Positions 36,010-46,967 of a DNA stretch of 64,000 nucleotides are shown piece after piece. The stretch covers positions 10,963,001 to 11,027,000 of the forward strand of contig NC_073358.2 of assembly GCF_027580225.2 (NCBI RefSeq), written 5' to 3'. The first letter of the stretch is position 1, and every line of letters starts with the position of its first letter. Source of the stretch: Misgurnus anguillicaudatus. Lineage: Eukaryota > Chordata > Actinopteri > Cypriniformes > Cobitidae. The notes beneath the pieces are model-generated. The model worked only from the letters and a program-made list of their open reading frames with translations. It searched no databases and had not been told where the DNA came from. The translations under genes and the position numbers were made by a program.

Positions 36010-38810
36010 TTATTGTTTTGCCGACTGCAACGATAATGCTTTTGTTTACTTTATTTGTGAACCAAACATAACCAATTATGACAAAAAAAACGTTACAGCG
36101 GAATGTAATTTGATGTACTGTAATATAATGTAATGTAATATAACATAATGTCTTGGCAACATACTGTGTTTTCATATAAATGGTGATTTATACTTCTGCC
36201 ATAGCCTCTATGCCATAGCGGGTAGGTTTAGATTTTTACGTCTGCGGTATTTTTCGCATCGACCTGCAATTACACATGCAGATCACTAGTATGCAGCATC
36301 CTCGGGCAGGTTACAGTTTTAAGGCAAAGCCGAAGAAGCAGCAGCTTCTTGTTGAAGAAATGTAACGCAGCTTTTTGAGGGATGGGTTCTAGCACACCAA
36401 TCACAGCGCTTGCGATCTGTGTAGAAATGATGCATTGTTACATTTCGGAGAGGTGCACGTCAAGATACGCCATAGGGTAAGGCGTGGAGTGTGCATCTGT
36501 GTGCGTAAGCTATGCCATAGACTTGCAGAAGTTGAACTTCCACTCATTAAAATAAATTAAGCAATTTCATCTTGCTTTTATTAAATACAGCAACATATTA
36601 CTATTCAAAATGAAAAAAATTGTATGTTGAAATGACTTTGAAAGCCAACTGATTAAACTTTAAAACTAAAAGCACTTTTTATCGTGCAGATGTTATTTTA
36701 TCACGTGCCTTATGCATCTGCTGTTTCAAAATCAAACCAGTTTATGGTTTTCAATTCTAAAGAGTGAAAAGTGCCAACGGCCTGAGACTTGTACACATTT
36801 AATTGCCAGGATTATAAGCTCTTTTCCAGAACTCCAATCACCAATGCAAATAACCCCCGTGTTACAGTAAAAGACCGGAAATGTGGGATTTGTTGTTCAG
36901 GAGTTCTCTGCACATCTGTGATCCCATGTGTGCCGGGGCAGATGTCAAAATTCCTCGGACCCTTCGGGAATAGTTTGCACTCTGCTGAAAATAACCAGCG
37001 TGCACCGGTTTGCTCCGCTCCCATTTTAAATGTCTAAGTAAGCAAATTGGCCTTCACAAAACCCACAGTTTTCCCTTTTAAACCATATCATAGAAACATC
37101 ATTTAGTTGTTGATGGTTTGCAATGAAATTTGTCACGTTTTTGACATGTAAGTGAAAGCAGAAGGCTGTATCAGTTTCAGAGAGGTGATGTGCCACCTTC
37201 ATACATTTATATTTATGATTTGGTATACACTTTTATTTAAAGCGGCATACAGTGCATTCATTTTTGTGTTCCCTGAGATCGAAGTTACAACTTTTGTGAT
37301 GCTAATGCTATGCACAACCAATTGAGCTACAGAAACACCAACCATATTGGGATTGAGCAGCACAGTATTGATATTCAGAATGTTTATTGTAAGACAAGAT
37401 TTTATTTAAATACTTCTACATTTTTCATTTGTGTGTGTGTATCCTATATTAAATTCAGACAATCCCATGAGATCAAATATAACTACGATCGTTTATTCAT
37501 ACTCCAGCTTAAATCAAATGTACCATTGAAAATCCAATTCTCACAGACAAGAGCAAATAAACACTGCAGAGTTTTTAATTTCATGCATTTTTTTTTCTTG
37601 AAACAAGCTGACGTTGTCTTTTGAAGTCTCCCCAGCATCTGATAGCTGAAATAACATCCTAAATAATTAATAGATCTGCATATTTAATCAGCACGTCAAT
37701 TTAAATCAATTTTTCTGACACAATAACTGAAACTAAAGCCAATGAATTTTTGATTCAAGCAGTTTTTGCTCTGCGAAAGAAATCTCAATATTGCATTCAT
37801 AAAACAATAATCACTCCGAGCCAAGCTTTCTTTATAAAGTAGAAATCCCTGAACCTTGTACACAAGGATATGTGTACATTGTGCATTTGTGACCTTAATC
37901 CAACCACACAATGAACATTAATGTTTTTTGCTATTCAGTCGCTTATCATGACTCAAACGGGAAAGAGTTCAATTATAAGGCTGGAATGGCAGGGTAAATG
38001 CCGGATTGGCAATAGGAATGATGTTGGAAAGCTGACGAGAATGTTAAAAGTCTAAAAGCAGGTTGATTTATAATGCTTCACATATGACCTGAGGCCTGTG
38101 AAATGTGTAACAGCAGAGACTCTACAAACTACAAAAGCAGCGTTGCTGTCTGTCTGCTGTCTGTTGGGATGAAGAAAGTTTGGAGTTGTGCAGTTTTGTG
38201 TGCTTTTATGGGGACATCAGAACCAAACACGGATCAAAATGTTAGACAAGCTAATGAGGTAATCATAATAGAGACGGGTGTTCATTGCAATTTGTAAACA
38301 GTTATAAAATACAAATAAATATGTGATAACACACTCTTAAACATAAGGATGCTGCATGATGCCATAGAAAAATGGCTTTATGGTTCCATAAAGAACCTTT
38401 AAAGAACATCTGGAGAACCTTTCTGGTTCTTTGTAGTGCAAAAGGTTCTTCAGACTTTAAATGTATGCATAGTTTTTACATTCAACTACCCTGGTTTTGA
38501 GGCTGGCTTAAAGGAGCATTTCACCCGTAGAAACATTAATCTTTATTGGAAGTGTGTCATATTTGTAGTCAAAATGTAACATACATTTCGAATTTGGTGC
38601 CTATTTGACTGAGAAAAGGGGTGTTTGTAGTCTCACCCCCTCAACAAAGATATTGGACTTCCTTCTTTCAATGATGCAATATGATGATTTTTACATCATT
38701 GAAAGAAGGAAGTGCAACACTGAAATCCGTATTTCTCCTGTCTCAGGGGAAACTGAGGGAATGATGCATGACCATTCAAAAACATGACTGGGGTTCTAAC
38801 TATACAAAGC
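36010..38810. other. Intergenic, repeats and unique sequence
   Basis: Contains a SINE-like copy at about 37200-37335 and, at about 38330-38450, a short repeat with GGTTCCATAAAGAACC-type words. No gene was recognised. Confidence 0.4.
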
Positions 38811-39034
38811 TTAAAGGCGGAGTCCACGATGTTTGAAAAACGCATTGGAAAAGGAGACGGGCCGACTACCAAAACACACTTATAGCCAATGAAATCAAAT
38901 CAAATGCCGGGTTGCGTATGTGTGGGGCGGGTCTATCAACAGAAGGTCCAGATTCTATTGGGGTAGGGGCGTGTTTGTTTAGGTGATTTCAAATATCAAC
39001 ATTGGCTTTCAAACATCATGGCCTCCGCCTTTAA
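38811..39034. repeat. MITE with TTAAAGGCGGAGTCCA ends
   Basis: TTAAAGGCGGAGTCCACGATG at the left pairs with CATCATGGCCTCCGCCTTTAA at the right. A degraded relative in opposite orientation is at 11576-11820. Confidence 0.8.
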
Positions 39035-40639
39035 TGCAAATGAGTGAAGTGTCCCTTTAAGAAAAACTTTGTTTTTTTGAGCGGGCCGCATTAAAGACCT
39101 GGAAGTAAACGCCCACTGCTATGTGGGGAATTGTTTTGAAAACCTGTAAAAATAGCAGTTGAACATATATATTTTCAAGCCACAAAAAGTTCTGGATGTT
39201 AGAGATGATACACATAAATGACAATGCGTATAGTGAAGTAAAAACAAAACTTCAAACCCCACGTGACTAATTTACCGTATACAACACAGTAAGTGCACAT
39301 CAGAATCTAAATCACTAACTTTGTATATTTCTAATGTGCTTGTGAGGTTGGTCTTATAGACACGTAATGTTACATACCACAGTTATATGATAAAAGTTTT
39401 TTTTACTTTGTTGAGTGTTGGACCTTTCAAACACAAGTTGCCTATATTACTGTAAACAACACAGTAAGCGGGCATCAGAATCTTAAGGCTCGTAAGTCCT
39501 TATCACTAACTTTGTATATTTCTAACATTATATTACGGTTATATTATGTTAAGTGTTGAACCTTATTAATCATTCAATGTTTTTAGTAAATTAAAACAGT
39601 CAAACATACGTGTTTAGACACGGATGTTACACACAATCAGGACATGTCAAGCAATCTCTAATAAAGCAACAGTGTCACATAGTAACTTACTAAAATGTTT
39701 TACTCACATAAGACTGAAGTGCCATTCCTGTCAGATCCAATACTGATGGTACAACATTGCTTTTCAATCACAGTCTCTCTGCAAATCCAGCATGGACTTG
39801 TGGCTTCTTTACAAATGAATTTGCGGTACAATGACGTAAACAAACAATCTGTTTTCCCCACGCGAGCTTGAACTTCTTTAAAGGACAAGTTTGGTATTTT
39901 ACACTTAAAGCCCTGTTTTCAGATTGTTTATGATGAAACAGAACGGTTTTGGCTGAAATTTGGACATATGATGCTGGGCCGAGAATTTTCGGGGGTTCGT
40001 TGTATTATCCCCACCTTTACAATGGCTGCATAGGTGCACTGGAACAATCCTTACTAAAATCCATTAAACTTTCGTTTACAAAGACATGAAACGAGTGGTC
40101 AAGGGTGTTCACGGATATGCTCACACAAAAATCGCTGCAAAAGATGCTTTCCAACAGGTTTTATCATAGTTTTTGTCCAACTCCATTGACTTGTATTAGA
40201 CTGTGTTTTTCCACAACCGGGCACAGTACAAACTTTGGCAATCTTTAAAGGCATCTTTGCTGATTGTTTGGACACTGCATACAGTTGGCTTCACCCCTGG
40301 TCCCCACATGTGTTACTTCCCTACACGCGAACCTGTGGGCGGGGCTACAATAGTAGTCATTGCCATTTGACTTTGGAGGTGGTGTTTAAAATCTCTACAA
40401 TGTCACACATTGGCACATTCCTGGACCGTCCGTTTTCTGGGCTTGGTGCCAAAAACTGTTATATTTCAGTAACGTTTGCAGTTCTGAAGGTTGCAGGATG
40501 TTCATTTAAGTATGATGACCTCTTATATAACAAAAAATCAAGTTAAAATTGATTCTTTGATTCACTGCTCCTTTAATCAAAGATAACCAGTGTTGGGTGT
40601 AACTAGTTACACAAGTAAACACAAAATTAAGCTTTTTAT

Positions 40640-41450
40640 GAAGGGACAACAAAATCCAAACACACATGGCCCTGTGTGAAAAAGTGCAGGCCTCACTAGC
40701 CTCAGTTAAGATCAGTGTTCGTAAATCCACCATAAGAAAGAGACTGGGCAAAAATGGCCTGCATGGCAGACTTCCAAGATGAAAACCGCTGCTGAGAAAA
40801 AAGAACATTAAGGCTCATCTTAGTTTTGCCAGAAAACATCTTGATGATCCCCAAAATATTTGGGAAAAAACTCTGTGGACTGACAAGACTGTGTGTGTCC
40901 CATTACGTCTGGCATAAAAGTAACACAGCATACCAACAGAAAGAAATTTGGTGGTGATAGTGTGATGGTCTGGTGGGGCTATTTTGCTGCTTCATGACCT
41001 GGAAGACTTGCTGTGATAAATGGAACCATGAGTTCTGCTGTCTAACAAAAAATCCTGAAGGACAATGTCCAGCCATCTGTTTGTGACCTCAAGCTGAAGC
41101 AAACTTTGCTTCTGCAGCAGGACAATGATCCAAAACACAGCAGCAAGTCCACCTCTGAATGGCTGAAGAAAATCAAAATGAAGACTTTGGAGTGGCTTAA
41201 TCAGAGTTATGACCTCAATCCTATTGAATAGGCAATTGTTGTGTTTACTTGTGTTATCTTTGATTAATATTTAAATTTGTTTCATGATCTGAAACATTAA
41301 TGGATGGCGATTTGACTTGAGGGTGGGATCGGGATTTCATTGCTAGGCGGCTACCTTTAGCATTTTTCAAAATGTGAAATCCTACATTTAAAGTGTGAAA
41401 AATCAGGAAGGGGGCCAACACTTTTTCCACACCACTGTACATTTTTCATA
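40640..41450 (+). pseudogene. Decayed Tc1-like transposase, 3' half of an element
   Basis: The plus strand preserves recognisable Tc1 blocks across several frames: a region reading like SVRTIRKRLG..GLHG, WEKTLWTD before a shortened TKV stretch, GGDSVMVWG, LLQQDNDPKH and WLNQSYDLNPIE. Multiple stops and frameshifts are present. The element ends with CCAACACTTTTTCCACACCACTGTA. It is a different Tc1 lineage from the copies at 2590 and 62797. The left end is not resolved. Confidence 0.75.
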
Positions 41451-41454
41451 GTAA

Positions 41455-41971
41455 CATTAGCTCCGTGTAATAGTTGATAGGCGTTATAAATGATATATGG
41501 ACGAAGGTAATTTACTTCTCATTTATTTCCCTTGTTATCAAATATCATACTGTAAAAAGACTTTATTGTTATTGATTCTACTGTATGTGGAAGTGTAACG
41601 GAAGTTGCGTTTAGTCCACAAAAGCCATTTGTTTATGTTGTTACTGCTGAAACTGTCTTTATCTTCTGTATGCGAATTTGGCAGCGTTTTGGACCACAAC
41701 AGTTTATATGCTTAAAGGAACAGTATGTAGGATTGTGGCCAAAACTGGTATTGCAATAAAACTTGTGGCTAAAACTGGTACTGCAATCACACAACTGGTG
41801 GCCAATACACAAAATGACAACATAAACATCAGTTGAGGGCTGCAACTCCATTTTTTAAAATGACAATATCCTGGCCAGACCACTGTTGTCAGTGTTATAA
41901 GTATTTCAAATGAAAATGATTTCTTAATGTCTAGTGACATATCAGGGTCATTTTATGATTAATTGATATAA
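41455..41971. other. Between the Tc1 relic and the LTR element
   Basis: Holds a short repeat (about 41712-41960) beginning TAAAGGAACAGTATGTAGG with tandem GTGGC(C/T)AAAACTGGTA units. No gene was found. Confidence 0.4.
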
Positions 41972-41976
41972 ATTTC

Positions 41977-42413
41977 TGTAAGGTTTTGTTCTGTGTTTTC
42001 TTGTATTCTGTGTATTTTTGTATTTTGGACTTTAATTTTGACATCCTGTCCTGTTCTGGCTTTTATTTTGAAATGCATCATGCCATGTCACGCTTCACAC
42101 TTCCTGTCTGTTTTGTATTTAAGCACTTCCTGTATACCTGTTCACGGCTGATTATTACATCGCCCCATCCTGTCTGTATTCTGCATCTGTTATCTGTAAA
42201 TCTGTTTTTGTATCTGTTCCTGTTTTTGACCTGTGCCTGTTATTTTGGATTTTGCCTGTACTGCTGCCTGCCCTAACACATTGCCTGTATTTGGATTCTG
42301 ATTTTGGATTTACCCTTTGGATTTGTTTGCTGGCCCTTTATGGGATTTTACAATTAAACACCTTTTGCATATGGATTCTCATCTCACTCGCTTTCTTTAA
42401 AGCACCCGTTACA
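41977..42413 (+). repeat. 5' LTR
   Basis: 437 bp, TG...CA ends. A TATTTAAG box at 42116-42123 and an ATTAAA signal at 42353-42358 are placed as expected for a U3 promoter and R-region polyadenylation signal. Confidence 0.88.
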
Positions 42414-42469
42414 GAATAATCAGCCATAACCCGGAATCCAGCAAAGGTCAGTAATCTCCCACCAGCACC

Positions 42470-43423
42470 ATGAAACCTGTTTATACACTACTTGCACTCC
42501 GTCAGAACCACCGGCCCATAGAGGATTTTGTAAGTGACTTTTTGGATTTGTCTAATCAAGTACATTATGATGAAGACACTTTGAAACCGATCTTCTATAA
42601 TGCACTGGATGAATGGTTGCGTTTGTGTATGTCCCATAATATGTCTGCCTGGTCCCTGGAGCGTTATATTGACTTTGCATTGCTGTTGTGTGGTTCTCCG
42701 TTCACTGTGGGTGTGGTGGATAATGAAGCAGGGAATATTCACCACACACCTAGCCATGTTCTGCCCAAACCTGTTAAGGTCTTGCCTGATCCTAAAATGG
42801 CCGCCACCATGCTTGCTCCCAAAATGGCCGCCATCCTGCCTGTCCCTAAAATGGCCGCCATCCTGCCTGTTCCCAAAATGGCCGCCATCCTGCCTGTTTC
42901 TGCACCCACACCTGTTTTCGAGAGAGCTACCATCATCCCTGCACCTGAACTTCAGAGAGCCATCATCACAACCACACCTGCACTCATGAGGGCTGTTATT
43001 CACCCAGCACCTAAGGTCAAGATGGCCGCCCTGCCTGAACCGACGACCACAGAGGTATGTTCCATTGACTCTATACTGCCTGAATTTGCAATAGCCCTGT
43101 GGTGCGTCTGGTCTGCCTTCTGCTCTGTTATTCCCGAGGTTCCTCAAGGCCCTGCATCTGAACCATCCGATTCATCCGACTCATCTGATCTGCCCGACTC
43201 ATCTGATCTGCCCGACTCATCTGATCTGCCCGACTCATCTGATCTGTCTGTCCTGCCTGATTCACCAGTCCCGTCTAACTCATCTGATTTGTCTGGTCCA
43301 CCATCTAGGACATCGCCACCCTTGGCTTTGGAAGCTTTTCCAAGTTTTTTTTTGGGGGGGGGTAGTACCCGGACACAGGAAGGAGGCAGAGGACACCGAG
43401 GCGGAGACCGAAGTGGACTCTGA
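42470..43423 (+). CDS. Gag-like ORF of the LTR element (317 aa)
   Basis: Starts 57 bp after the 5' LTR. The N-terminal 90 residues (LLALRQNHRPIEDFVSDFLDL, then YNALDEWLRLCM) resemble the matrix/capsid-proximal part of retroelement Gag proteins. Then come four repeats of the type PKMAAILPV (residues about 108-140), further A/P-rich repeats, and Ser-Asp repeats (SSDLPD) near residue 235. There is no CCHC zinc knuckle and no protease motif. The frame ends shortly after a T9G9 run at 43345-43362, where a second frame takes over. Function inferred: particle or RNA packaging role for a parasite element. Confidence 0.6.
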   Translation: MKPVYTLLALRQNHRPIEDFVSDFLDLSNQVHYDEDTLKPIFYNALDEWLRLCMSHNMSAWSLERYIDFALLLCGSPFTVGVVDNEAGNIHHTPSHVLPKPVKVLPDPKMAATMLAPKMAAILPVPKMAAILPVPKMAAILPVSAPTPVFERATIIPAPELQRAIITTTPALMRAVIHPAPKVKMAALPEPTTTEVCSIDSILPEFAIALWCVWSAFCSVIPEVPQGPASEPSDSSDSSDLPDSSDLPDSSDLPDSSDLSVLPDSPVPSNSSDLSGPPSRTSPPLALEAFPSFFLGGGSTRTQEGGRGHRGGDRSGL

Positions 43424-43979
43424 TCCTTCCTCTCCTTGTGTTCCAGGACTATTCCTACCCCATGACCTAGCTTCACGTATGCCCCTTTATCCAGGTCCAA
43501 GCCTGCCCCATGACCCAGGTCCAAGCCTGCCCCGTGACCCAGGTCCAAGCCTGCCCCGTGACCCAGGTCCAAGCCTGCCCCATGACCCAGGTCCAAGCCT
43601 GCCCCATGACCCAGGACCACGCCTGCCCCATGACCCAGGACCAAGCCTGCCCCATGACCCAGGTCCAAGCCTGCCCCATGACCCAGGTCCAAGCCTGCCC
43701 CATGACCCAGGTCCAAGCCTGCCCCATGACCCAGGTCCAAGCCTGCCCCATGACCCAGGTCCAAGCCTGCCCCATGACCCAGGTCCGCATCTGCCCCATG
43801 ACCCAGGGCCCCGCCTGCCCCATGACCCAGGTCCGACGCTGCCCCATGACCCAGGCCCGCATCTGCCCCATGACCCAGGCCCACATCTGCCCCATGACCC
43901 TGGACCATCCTGGCCACATGACCCAGGACCTCTCCTGAACTGCCCTGCCATTGCCAAGAGCCCGCCCACCCTCTATTAG
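43413..43979 (+). CDS. Downstream repeat frame of the LTR element, PHDPGPSL repeats
   Basis: Open frame in the +1 register relative to the gag-like ORF and overlapping its end. It has no ATG at its start; the frame is open upstream through the T9G9 run, suggesting it was once, or by slippage still is, the C-terminal part of the same product. It encodes about 18 units of an 8-residue motif LPHDPGPS. Composition is low-complexity and proline-rich. The mirror frames on the minus strand are by-products of the repeat. Confidence 0.4.
   Translation: MDSDPSSPCVPGLFLPHDLASRMPLYPGPSLPHDPGPSLPRDPGPSLPRDPGPSLPHDPGPSLPHDPGPRLPHDPGPSLPHDPGPSLPHDPGPSLPHDPGPSLPHDPGPSLPHDPGPSLPHDPGPHLPHDPGPRLPHDPGPTLPHDPGPHLPHDPGPHLPHDPGPSWPHDPGPLLNCPAIAKSPPTLY
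43497..43930. repeat. 24-bp minisatellite, about 18 units
   Basis: Unit TGACCCAGGTCCAAGCCTGC plus CCCA. The word TGACCC recurs exactly every 24 bp from 43511 to 43919. Units at the right end are more varied (CGCATCTG, CCGCCTG), the inner ones nearly identical. Because 24 is a multiple of three, all frames stay open on both strands. Confidence 0.92.
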
Positions 43980-44032
43980 ACTTTATGATTTGTTTGTTGG
44001 GCTCCGGGAGTCGCCCTTTAGAGGGGGGGTTC

Positions 44033-45660
44033 TGTAAGGTTTTGTTCTGTGTTTTCTTGTATTCTATGTATTTTTGTATTTTGGACTTTTATTTTGACAT
44101 CCTGTTCTGTTCTGGCTTTTATTTTGAAATACATCATGCCATGTCACGCTTCACACTTCCTGTCTGTTTTGTATTTAAGCACTTCCTCTATACCTGTTCA
44201 CGGCTGATTATTACATCGCCCCATCCTGTCTGTATTCTGCCTGTATTTCTGAATCTGTTATCTGTAAATCTGTTTTTGTATCTGTTCCTGTTTTTGACCT
44301 GTGCCTGTTATTTTGGATTTTGCCTGTACTGTAGTGATGGGAAGTTCGGATCATTTTTCTGATTCGGATCTTTGAATCTCGTTCATCAAAATGAACGAAT
44401 CTTTTTTGAGTCATTTCGTTCTTTTCGTTCAATTAAAATATGATTACCTATAATTTCACAAATTACCCCAAAATAACCACTTATGCAAACAATTATGATA
44501 TTTCTAACAAGAAATAAAAATCCTTATTTCATTATTTTTTGACACAAGCTCTGAAACCGGCACAAGAGATAGAAATGATTAGCTTACCTCCTAAGTCAGT
44601 CCTCGTGTACAAGTTAGGGTAATGCAGCCAAAGCCAAATTATAAGAAACTGAACTTCATATTTATCACATTTGTACGCCTCCTCTCGTGTCTACAGATGT
44701 TAGTTGTCAACTCGTCACTGTCTTACTGACTCTCTGTGTTCGGCCAGGCTGTGCCGTGTGATATATTCAGCACAGTATCGGCCGGAAAGAGAAATGATTA
44801 GTTCATCATTCTCTCGAGTTCGGGACGGGTTCGAGTCTTTCGTTCTTCCTGTCAGCCTCATAGAGGCTATGCTTTCAGGACCGGAAAGATAAATGATTAG
44901 TTCATCTTTCGGTTACGAGTCTTTCGTTCTTCCTGTCAGTCCCATAGAGGCTATGCTGTCAGTAGGCTACCGGAAAAAGAAATGATTAGTTCATTCAAGT
45001 CTTGAGTTCGGGTTCGGCCGGGTCCGAGTCCTTATGTCACGTGACCGCTGGTATATCACATTAAATACAACATTAGATTCGTATTATTGATTGCGTCTAA
45101 ATGTATCCTATATTGTTTTATATTTAGTAATTAAAATACTAAATATGTCCAAAAACTTTATTTGAAAAATAAAAGTTCCATCTTATTGAAGATCGAAAGA
45201 CTCGAACCCAGCGGAACCCGAACTCGAAAGGTGAACTAATCATTTCTCTTTCCGGTACTCGTAGCATAGCATCTATGGGACTGACAGGAAGAACAAAAGA
45301 CTCGAACCTGTCCCGAACTCGAGACTCAAGAGAATTATGAACTAATCATTTCTGTTTCAGATTCAGAACCCATATGTTGCGCAATGCGCATGCGCGGTCA
45401 ACACAAAATGAACGAATCACTCTCTGAGACAACCCGGTAGTCCCGAGTCATATTAAAGATTCGTTCGAAATGAACGAATCGTTCATGAACGACACACCAC
45501 TACTGTACTGCTGCCTGCCCTGACACATTGCCTGTATTTGGATTCTGATTTTGGATTTACCCTTTGGATTTGTTTGCTGGCCCTTTATGGGATTTTACAA
45601 TTAAACACCTTTTGCATATGGATTCTCATCTCACTCGCTTTCTTTAAAGCAACCGTTACA
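44033..45660 (+). repeat. 3' LTR, split by a hAT insertion
   Basis: Left part 44033-44331, right part 45503-45660. Removing the inserted element and one copy of its 8-bp duplication leaves 449 bp, matching the 5' LTR plus a 12-bp insertion near 44240. Confidence 0.88.
44332..45502. mobile_element. Non-autonomous hAT element nested in the 3' LTR
   Basis: 1171 bp, ends TAGTGATGGGAAGTTCG ... ACACACCACTA, with a perfect 8-bp duplication CTGTACTG (44324-44331, 45503-45510). The intact sequence at this site is visible in the 5' LTR and proves the insertion. The interior is rich in GAACGAATC/TTCGTTC words in both orientations and in repeated blocks (AAATGATTAGTTCATC, GAGTCTTTCGTTCTTCCTG, CATAGAGGCTATGC). 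No transposase frame was found. Confidence 0.93.
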
Positions 45661-45665
45661 ATTTC

Positions 45666-46080
45666 TTAGCTTAATAGCCATTATAAAATTACATATCAAT
45701 TAGTTATTTTATATTACATATAAATATAAGTATATTATATAAGTATGTTTCAACAAATGAATATGTAGTTATTTGTTTATTAATTTATAAAACAAAGTAT
45801 TTATATATTTAAATGGTTTTTAAAATTTCTGCTACAAAAAAGTGGCTTGAATGAGGTCATCTAGATATTTGAAAGATGTTGTTTGACTGCATTTAAACAG
45901 AAAATTGCAGTATGGTACAACATTTCATGTTTTTTGAATCACTGTTATTAAACAATATAATTATTGACCTGATATCGCTGCACGTTTTGTCCAAATCTGC
46001 CATGTCTGCTCCACACAATAATGCGTATTTGACAATTTAGGCACACGTAATGGGTTCTTGTACTTCAGGGGCTGAATGAT
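45666..46080. other. AT-rich unique sequence
   Basis: Very AT-rich, no repeat ends and no coding feature recognised. Confidence 0.4.
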
Positions 46081-46260
46081 GGCCCATTTACATTTATACT
46101 CCCCGGTGAATTGCAAATTACAGGAGAGCCCCTTCATGCACCTCCCTGTAAATGGAAGGATGCTGGGTGTCTGATTAAACCATAATTGCAGCCATTTGGC
46201 TTAAGATTCACTTGTCTGGCTGGAAGAGTAATAATTAAGGTTTGCATAGAAGCTGCAATT
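46081..46260. other. Possible conserved non-coding element
   Basis: Balanced-composition, non-repetitive stretch (GATGGCCCATTTACATT, CTGATTAAACCATAATTGCAGCC, AGTAATAATTAAGG) with clustered homeodomain-type TAAT words inside an AT-rich, repeat-rich desert. Conservation is untested. Confidence 0.3.
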
Positions 46261-46931
46261 CGCCAGACCGTTCGGAAAATCACGATTCGATCACAGTCCA
46301 GAATCTGAATCGGACAATATTTTTACACAACTTGCATTTTTGGTAAACAAGCCAGATTCTGCTCAGCATCACCAAACACTGTTGACATTTTACTTTATAA
46401 TTTTTGCAATGGTTTCAACTCACAGAACATCTTTACGATCATAACTTTAAACACAAAGGTGTATTAATTTATTAATATTTTGCTATTGCGCTGTAACCAA
46501 AGCCTAAGATTTATTAGTAGGTTCCTATGGCCTTCGGTTTGTTTGTTCGGAATCATAGCTGGATGGATAGCTTTTCTTTGCTACCAGTTTTCAAAGCCCA
46601 TTCTCCAAGTGTTTGAGCTATCCAAATATTTACTCTTTCTTGACCACGCTGAACATCGCAGTGTTTCTTACTTCCCTTGCCAAACACTGCAAAGTCTCTT
46701 CGGGTTCTTAAGCTTAGGCCCTTTCATTCAAACGGCATTGCGAACTGACCGTGACTATGAATAAATCTCTACGGTCTATATGAATCATGCATTAATCAAA
46801 TAATTGATCGACTGGACAAGATTCCAGTAAGCATGAGACCACAAGAAATGTGATTTATTTCTTTCCTGCTGTAAACAACAATATCTTGTGGTCAGAACTT
46901 TTTATAACAGCGAGCTGTATCACTTTGAGTG

Positions 46932-46935
<4 letters not shown>

Positions 46936-46963
<28 letters not shown>
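46936..46963. repeat. (TA)n microsatellite
   Basis: About 14 uninterrupted TA units. Confidence 0.95.

Positions 46964-46967
<4 letters not shown>

Larger units (their letters stand above)
41977..45660 (+). mobile_element. Non-autonomous LTR retrotransposon with a gag-like ORF
   Basis: Two direct repeats (41977-42413, 437 bp; 44033-45660, interrupted) begin TGTAAGG and end GTTACA, flanked by the 5-bp duplication ATTTC (41972-41976, 45661-45665). By eye the two LTRs differ at 7 substitutions and one 12-bp indel, so the insertion is fairly young. A purine tract GAGGGGGGG (44021-44029) precedes the 3' LTR. The internal 1.6 kb encodes a gag-like/proline-rich product and no protease, reverse transcriptase or integrase, so it depends on another element. 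I do not recognise a standard TGG primer-binding site after the 5' LTR. Confidence 0.9.

Noticed and set aside
40640..41450. Intact transposase gene
   Set aside because: The homology is clear but scattered over frames with stops, so it is a relic, not a gene.
43497..43930. CRISPR-like regular repeats
   Set aside because: Units are contiguous with no unique spacers and lie inside an LTR element of a vertebrate genome.
43144..43969. Long minus-strand frames with GHGAGLDL, WVMGQAWT or GPGSWGRL repeats
   Set aside because: They are other-frame readings of the 24-bp minisatellite; a unit divisible by three without stops keeps every frame open. No start, promoter or family supports them.
41977..45660. 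Endogenous retrovirus with envelope
   Set aside because: No pol or env motifs occur between the LTRs; the interior is only 1.6 kb.
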